Source: Isohypsibius dastychi (lineage: Eukaryota > Tardigrada > Eutardigrada > Parachela > Isohypsibiidae). From it: a DNA stretch of 12,590 nucleotides. Below, in pieces: positions 8,702-12,590 of this stretch (its first letter is position 1; each line of letters starts with the position of its first letter). Where the stretch lies: contig JAQIWT010001090.1 in NCBI GenBank assembly GCA_034696485.1, positions 1 to 12,590 on the forward strand. Direction: 5' to 3'. A program made the translations under genes and the position numbers. The notes beneath the pieces are model-generated. The model was not told the DNA's origin. It ran no database searches and saw only the letters and a list, made by a program, of their open reading frames with translations.

Positions 8702-8709
8702 TATAAAAG
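8702..8709 (+). promoter_or_regulatory. TATA-box-like TATAAAAG
   Basis: A canonical TATAAAAG lies 55 bases before an ATG at 8764. That ATG opens a 22-codon frame with a signal-peptide-like profile (MLWRTCRIIISCLVTVFLTY) ending at TGA 8830-8832. A splice from this peptide into a further exon was not found. An AATAAA at 8727-8732 lies in between, which argues against a simple promoter reading. Confidence 0.2.
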
Positions 8710-9195
8710 CTCAATGCGCAGCCGTGAATAAAGAAAGCAAATTCACGACAGACTCATCAGAATATGCTCTGGCGAACATGCCGCATTATAATTTCATGTT
8801 TGGTTACAGTTTTCTTAACGTACATTGAATGAAATCTTTTCATACAAGTGAACTGCACGTGGTGGTGACGCAATCTCTAAGTCCTCTCAGCAGTCTGAAA
8901 TTGTGTCTCATTGGTCCAAGTTTCTTCATCGGTAAGGAGGCAGATGACGTAACTGCATCCTTGTCTTTGATCTTTAGAGGAGCAGCTGGGATCTTCATTA
9001 TCAGGTGGAATCGGTTGCAAACTCCACTTTTCAGGATCTGATCATTGTCAGCTTTGTCTTTGACGCTTGCAACAGCTGAATATCCTTGGGCAGCAGTCGT
9101 TGTTGGCGAAGCAGTCTGTGTGGTAGCCTTGCTGGCACTGACCGTTGCTTGCGATGTGCTTGCAACTCCTGGAGTGGTTGCATGGACTGTTGTCG

Positions 9196-9404
9196 TGGGA
9201 CGGTGACTGTAGTACGAGCACTCGTGGTTGTTGGGACACTGGTAGTGGCCCGAGATGTTGTACCAAAGGTTGTAGTGGTTACCGGCATTGTTATCGTTGG
9301 AAGAGCGCCTGTGCTGTTTCTTGCAGTGGTTGTGTAGACGGTAGTGGTTGGAACGGTGACTGTTGTACGAGCAGTTGTAGCAAATTGAGCATATAGTATC
9401 AGAA
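9196..9404 (-). repeat. Thr-codon-rich repeat region
   Basis: On the minus strand GCTCGTACAACAGTCACCGT (starting at 9372) and GCTCGTACTACAGTCACCGT (starting at 9219) are near-identical 20-mers spaced 153 nt apart. Similarity continues through the ACC-ACT-ACC codons that follow. This makes a degenerate 51-residue Thr-rich unit. Cysteine-rich frames read across this stretch are shadows of ACx/GCA codons. Confidence 0.7.
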
Positions 9405-9443
9405 CTGGTCTCGATTAGCTTGTTGCGGGAGTACTACACTAAC
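9405..9443 (-). other. Candidate 39-nt intron
   Basis: It reads GTTAGT at the 5' end and CCAG at the 3' end, with GCTAATC about 15 nt before the acceptor. Removing it keeps the reading frame and skips a TAG and a TAA that otherwise separate the signal peptide from the Thr-rich region. The length is very short for an animal intron but not unprecedented in compact genomes. Confidence 0.4.
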
Positions 9444-9507
9444 AAGCCTTCAAGCTGTACCACGTGACGAGCAGCTGGACAAAAACTGACACCGTGCGGC
9501 GGTTCAT

Positions 9508-10336
9508 GGCGTCCAACTCGTAAATGCGCACTTTAGATTTTGCATCAATAACAGAGGATGTTCGTCAAAAGATGATTCCTGAGGATGTGTGACACAGCCC
9601 AGGGGTGCCAAAAAAGGACAAAATATCTGGGCTAAATGTGCAATTTCTAATGATTGTTTCGTTGAAATGGCTTGCTCGAACGTTTGTTCGAAGAGTTGGC
9701 TACTTCCGCAGCCATTACTAGTGGTATAATGTCAATATATTATGGTTGTTTTTAGCAGCTTAACTAGGATTTATGAAATGCGACGGTTCAGGTTGTGGTT
9801 GCTAGCGGGATTGGTGCTGGAAATATATAGAATGTGGAAATCCGCCTAGGCGACAATCGGTCAGGGATTGGCGTTGGACTCAGGTCATTGGTGCCAACCG
9901 CGAATGAAAGATCTAGGCTGAATTTGGACGTGATAATGATTGTTATAATAAAATGACGCTCGAAAGGTTTCTCCGAAACGGTGCCTCATTCAGGGTTCTA
10001 TTACGAACCGGTAGTGTGGAGTCAACATACTCCTCTTATTATTATATGATCACTGCGGTCAGCGTTATTGCTTTGTTATTTCTTTGACTGCGAATCGTAC
10101 CACAAGGGAAACTCCTGACCAGAAATCACCAGTACGATGAATCTTCTGCTACGAAACTGTTCTCTATGAATCGATGTTTATAATCCATGTATTTCTGAAA
10201 TGAAACTAAACATGATCATCTAAACAACGGATCAGTCGTCCCAAATTCAGACAGATGAAAAACAAAGTCTGTCCACCTGTAGAAAAAATGTTTGATTCCA
10301 CGTGCATATAAAATCATTGTTATCAAATAGAGTCCA
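9508..10336. other. No gene supported
   Basis: No long frame is present on either strand and no repeats are evident. The sequence is of average composition with short AT-rich patches. Confidence 0.5.
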
Positions 10337-10517
10337 CTAACCATGATCATGGAGAACAGCATGTCCAGTACCATTCATCATGATCTCTGTGCATTCCCGA
10401 ATTCTGTCCGCAGGAATGTCAGTCTTCACATCAAAGACTCAGCGGCTTCTGGCATCGAATCGAAAGAGCTTTCCACGACTACCAAGTGAAAACACCGAGT
10501 TCGGCCAAGAGCTGACT

Positions 10518-10973
10518 TCACTTGAGCAGGAGGAGCCTGATGGAATGCTGCATTTCAGTGAAAATGGTCGATGCAATGGACGTGAATGTTTCCCTGTTTA
10601 GAGAAGGTAATCCATAGGTTCTCAGCGAGAACACTGTAACAAATGGCGAAAGATTCTATGGATCAAACAGCTGCATTTTCAATACAGAAACACGACGAGC
10701 AATAAATTTCTTCAGAAACGAGTGCTCATTCTGGAACGGGAAATCGCCACATTCCTTAAGATGGAGATAATCTGATACGCAATCCCAGCAGTGTCCCAGA
10801 ACGTTCAATCGGAATAGGTCGAAACTTCCTGCACTGGTCCACGCATCATGTTCTGAAACAACGTAGAATCCACCATCGTCATTTTCAGCAACTTTTAATA
10901 CCTGTCCAGCCCAACGAAGGTTGTTACCGAACACCGACTCTGGATATTTCGATAGGACTTTGATTCTGTGTGT
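10518..10973 (-). pseudogene. Unrecognised minus-strand coding block with one TAG
   Basis: From 10973 the minus strand is open for 105 codons to a TAG at 10658-10656. It continues in phase for 45 more codons to a TGA at 10520-10518. The first part has good codon bias and a globular profile: KYPESVFGNNLRWAGQVLK, GGFYVVSEHDAWTSAGSFDL, GHCWDCVSDYLHLKECGDF. An acceptor-like CACACAG at about 10970 could mark an exon start. Further down, a different phase at about 10560-10340 is also protein-like (SWPNSVFSLGSRGKLFRFDA, then a TGA, then KTDIPADRIRECTEIMMNGT). This suggests more coding sequence interrupted by a frameshift or intron. I cannot name the family. An opposite-strand frame at 10380-10601 is weaker. 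Confidence 0.4.
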
Positions 10974-10976
10974 TTA

Positions 10977-11400
10977 GATATCTAACAGCATTGGACAATG
11001 CCCTTCTTCCAGAGAAAGAGAAAACCCTCCGCATAATACTGAAAAGCGTATGATGCATGTGTACGCGAATAACTTTAGCAACGCACGAGCATTTGGTGGG
11101 TCTCACAAACGTCTCTCGAACCAACTTCTGGCTGACTGTAACTGATCCCTCCAGATGTCTCGAGTTTTCGTCTGAAAATTTTGAAAAAGTTTATTTCCAG
11201 CGGATCAAAGTTTTAGACGTATTCGAACAGCTTTAACCTGAACATCGTTGTGGCTCCCAATACAAATTGAGATCTTATCACATGAGCCCGCAGAACACGT
11301 ATTGACAGGGGTCATACATGGACCGTACAGTCCTGAAACACCTTAACCACAAAACCTCAAACTACAGAACTCCTTGCCTACGACTTTAGCAGACAACGAA
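10977..11400. other. Possible upstream coding traces, nothing firm
   Basis: Minus-strand frames at 10980-11130 are open in more than one phase (for example YAFQYYAEGFLFLWKKGIVQ). They could be the upstream exon of the minus-strand block ending at 10518. No clean donor/acceptor pair was found. 11130-11400 shows nothing. Confidence 0.3.
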
Positions 11401-11420
11401 ATTTTTTGACTGCGAGAAGT

Positions 11421-11687
11421 ATGGCAACGAAAATTCTACTACCACGAATACTGACTAAAATTCTGACTACGGAAGGTGGCCTACAAAAAGCAGCAACTGC
11501 AGTAACTGCACTTCAAATGAGTGAAGCTAAATATTCACAAATAAGATTCGTAGAAGCATTGGATTCAGTTACCATGACAAGGAGATGTCCAGAAAGTCTA
11601 AAAGAGAGCTATGACGGCAGCTGTACTCTGAAACAGCGACGGTCGCCCCGAACCAATCAGAATTCGAGTTGTTTCAATAGCAGCTGA
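11421..11687 (+). CDS. Small open frame, hypothetical
   Basis: An 88-codon frame starts at ATG 11421 (MATKILLPRILTKILTTEGG) and ends at 11685-11687. It is basic and rich in Thr/Ser/Ala, with an N-terminal hydrophobic/basic helix and no motif I recognise. Codon third positions do not show the G/C bias seen in the better blocks. It may be fortuitous. Confidence 0.18.
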   Translation: MATKILLPRILTKILTTEGGLQKAATAVTALQMSEAKYSQIRFVEALDSVTMTRRCPESLKESYDGSCTLKQRRSPRTNQNSSCFNSS

Positions 11688-11760
11688 CGGCCGTTCCGAA
11701 TTCGCGAGACAAACGTCAAAATGGCATACGCCATCAAATACACAAAAAGATTGGCTACCA

Positions 11761-11820
11761 TAATCGAACAGCACCTTCAGAAATAGTGTTAAGTGTTAAC
11801 TTCAAGGTGCTGTTTGATTA
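11761..11820. ncRNA. 17-bp hairpin, miRNA-like or tiny foldback
   Basis: TAATCGAACAGCACCTT at 11761-11777 pairs with AAGGTGCTGTTTGATTA at 11804-11820 over all 17 positions, with a single G:U pair. The loop is 26 nt. The overall size and loop length resemble the hairpin at 1762-1828, although the sequences differ. It sits 137 bases before the start codon of the glycosyltransferase. It could be a precursor RNA, a 5' regulatory structure or a decayed foldback insertion. Confidence 0.4.
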
Positions 11821-11956
11821 AGGTGACAAGAATAACACAACAATGAACGTGCATGTTTCTTCGTATGAAATCCGGTTCAGGTGCTTCATTATGCTCAAAC
11901 CATCAAAACCCCACGTTCAATATAATTCGTTCGAATTCAAGTATTCTGCCGAAAAA

Positions 11957-12442
11957 ATGACCATGTCACGGAAACATCTGCTCCTTCTTAGCATGCCAGG
12001 TTTTGGCCACATTATCCCACTCCTCAAACTCGCTCGCAAATTATCCGCATTTCACAGAGTCACATTTGCGATTTCAGAGATGAGAAATGAGCAGATGCGA
12101 CATCGTGTTATTATTTCTGCCGGGGATGAAAACAACATCTACTTGACCTTCCGCTGAATTCAAGATGGCGCCGAAGACTTTAATCCTGAAGATCCGCAAG
12201 CCAAACAGAAAAAGAGTATGACCTTTTTGAAAGTTTTTCATGTGATCGAGAATCTGCTTGAGAGTATGCCTGTCGGGAATATAATAGGTGGAATTGTTTT
12301 GCTGGAACCTGGTGATTTTGTCATCGCTGATAGATGCCCCGCATCTGTATGTCTGAAGCGGGAAGTCAGGTTATTCAAATTCCATTCAACTTCAGCAAGT
12401 ATGTATTTTAAGACCTGTTCTGGTCCGAAACGACTTCTGTGA
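11957..12442 (+). pseudogene. Family-1 UDP-glycosyltransferase, N-terminal part, in-frame TGA
   Basis: UDP-glycosyltransferases move a sugar from a UDP-sugar to small lipophilic acceptors. The ATG at 11957 gives MTMSRKHLLLLSMPGFGHII, the typical first beta strand and GH motif of the acceptor-binding domain. His18 (12008-12010) is the expected catalytic histidine. An upstream in-frame ATG at 11843 exists, but the extra 38 residues do not fit the family. A TGA at 12155-12157 interrupts the frame. Directly after it the same phase resumes with IQDGAEDFNPEDPQ, LLESMPVGNIIGGIVLLEPG and FVIADRCPASVCLKREV. The Asp at 12329-12331 (position 125) fits the catalytic aspartate that partners the histidine. 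The frame ends at 12440-12442; a donor-like GTATGT at 12399 and acceptors CTTTCCAG (12495) and CATTTCAG (12532) suggest an intron. The C-terminal UDP-binding domain lies beyond the window. It is a pseudogene, or a gene with a sequencing error. Confidence 0.8.
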
Positions 12443-12568
12443 CAATTTCGTGGTTTCACTTCTCATTCACAACTTCTTACCTAATCTTTCCAGCACTGAC
12501 CTTACCAATCTCTTTTCTCGGGCCATTTCAGGTTGCAGGTTGACCCGGTTGGGGATTCGTCTCTGTTC

Positions 12569-12590
12569 GGGGGGGGGGGGGGGGGGGGGG
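12569..12590 (+). repeat. Terminal poly-G run
   Basis: The window ends in 22 consecutive G. A long G run exactly at a sequence end is typical of a contig terminated in a homopolymer or of dark-cycle G calls in two-colour sequencing. It should not be treated as biology without other data. Confidence 0.9.

Larger units (their letters stand above)
8840..9507 (-). pseudogene. Secreted Thr/Ser-rich mucin-like protein, frameshifted
   Basis: The ATG at 9507-9505 (context GACGCCATGA) encodes MNRRTVSVFVQLLVTWYSLK, a signal-peptide-like start. A 39-nt intron (9443-9405; GTTAGT donor, CTAAT branch-like motif, CCAG acceptor) joins in phase to LILYAQFATTARTTV. A threonine-rich region follows, as in O-glycosylated mucins. 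It contains two copies of an ARTTVTVP block 153 nt (51 codons) apart. The second copy lacks one A (CCACG instead of CCAACG, near 9196), which shifts the frame. In the new frame Thr/Ser/Ala-rich sequence continues (HATTPGVASTSQATVSAS), then a basic C-terminal part with no Thr bias, ending at TGA 8842-8840. Another phase at about 9037-8880 (PPDNEDPSCSSKDQRQGCSY) also looks protein-like. The total would be about 208 residues. The mucin-like nature is a compositional inference; no family is recognised. Confidence 0.5.

Noticed and set aside
8829-9041. Plus-strand frame with a neat internal GTAAGG..CTTTAG intron
   Set aside because: Removing the intron gives only a short peptide of unknown kind antisense to the mucin-like gene. 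The evidence is too thin to call a gene.
9048-9266. Cysteine-rich minus-strand frame resembling a knottin-like secreted peptide (SPCNHSRSCKHIASNGQC)
   Set aside because: It is an alternate phase of the Thr/Ser-rich sequence. ACx and GCA codons read out of frame give Cys, Asn and His. The Thr-rich phase extends further and has the internal repeat.
9086-9396. Plus-strand Val/Gly/Cys-rich open frames
   Set aside because: They are the antisense shadow of the Thr-codon-rich region, giving low-complexity valine and glycine runs.
10380-10601. 74-codon plus-strand frame
   Set aside because: It has no recognisable motif and competes with the minus-strand protein-like phases over the same bases.

Overview
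The window looks like a whole small contig, or the end of one, from a eukaryote with short introns, most likely a small-genome ecdysozoan animal. The clearest gene is the start of a family-1 UDP-glycosyltransferase at the right end. Its N-terminal motif (MPGFGHIIPLL) resembles the forms I associate with tardigrades and similar micro-invertebrates. That taxonomic guess is inference from memory, not a search. Supporting a eukaryote are GT..AG introns of about 39-78 nt, AATAAA poly(A) signals, a TATA-box candidate, a THAP zinc-finger remnant and a foldback transposon. There is no ribosome-binding-site or operon layout, and I recognise no tRNA, rRNA or CRISPR array.

Layout, left to right. 1-649 is a near-perfect giant palindrome (arms of about 271 nt, 106-nt loop) ending in TA, a non-autonomous foldback/MITE element. 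650-766 is AT-rich and full of TAGTATACTA-type palindromes. 770-3900 has no convincing gene but holds three RNA-like hairpins (1762-1828, 2469-2552, 3100-3157), a short degenerate telomere-like CCCTAA tract (1611-1638) and a G run (3827-3846). About 3927-5832 (+) is a multi-exon gene or pseudogene of unknown function, followed by an AATAAA at 6098. 6869-7381 (+) is a THAP-domain gene broken by frameshifts. 7229-8050 (-) is a 272-codon frame interrupted by a single TGA. 8840-9507 (-) is a signal-peptide plus Thr/Ser-rich (mucin-like) gene with a 39-nt intron and a 1-nt frameshift. About 10337-10973 (-) is another unrecognised frame with one TAG. 11761-11820 is a 17-bp hairpin. 11957 to the right end is the UDP-glycosyltransferase N-terminus with one in-frame TGA. 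The contig stops in a run of 22 G.

The common theme is that every protein-like region carries a lesion (stop or frameshift) while keeping good codon structure on both sides. Either this is a pseudogene- and transposon-rich accessory region, or the assembly has uncorrected single-base errors. The self-repeat in the Thr-rich gene makes a 1-nt deletion directly visible. I see no set of genes working together as a pathway. The most notable structures are the palindromic element, the miRNA-like hairpins and the single-lesion pattern.
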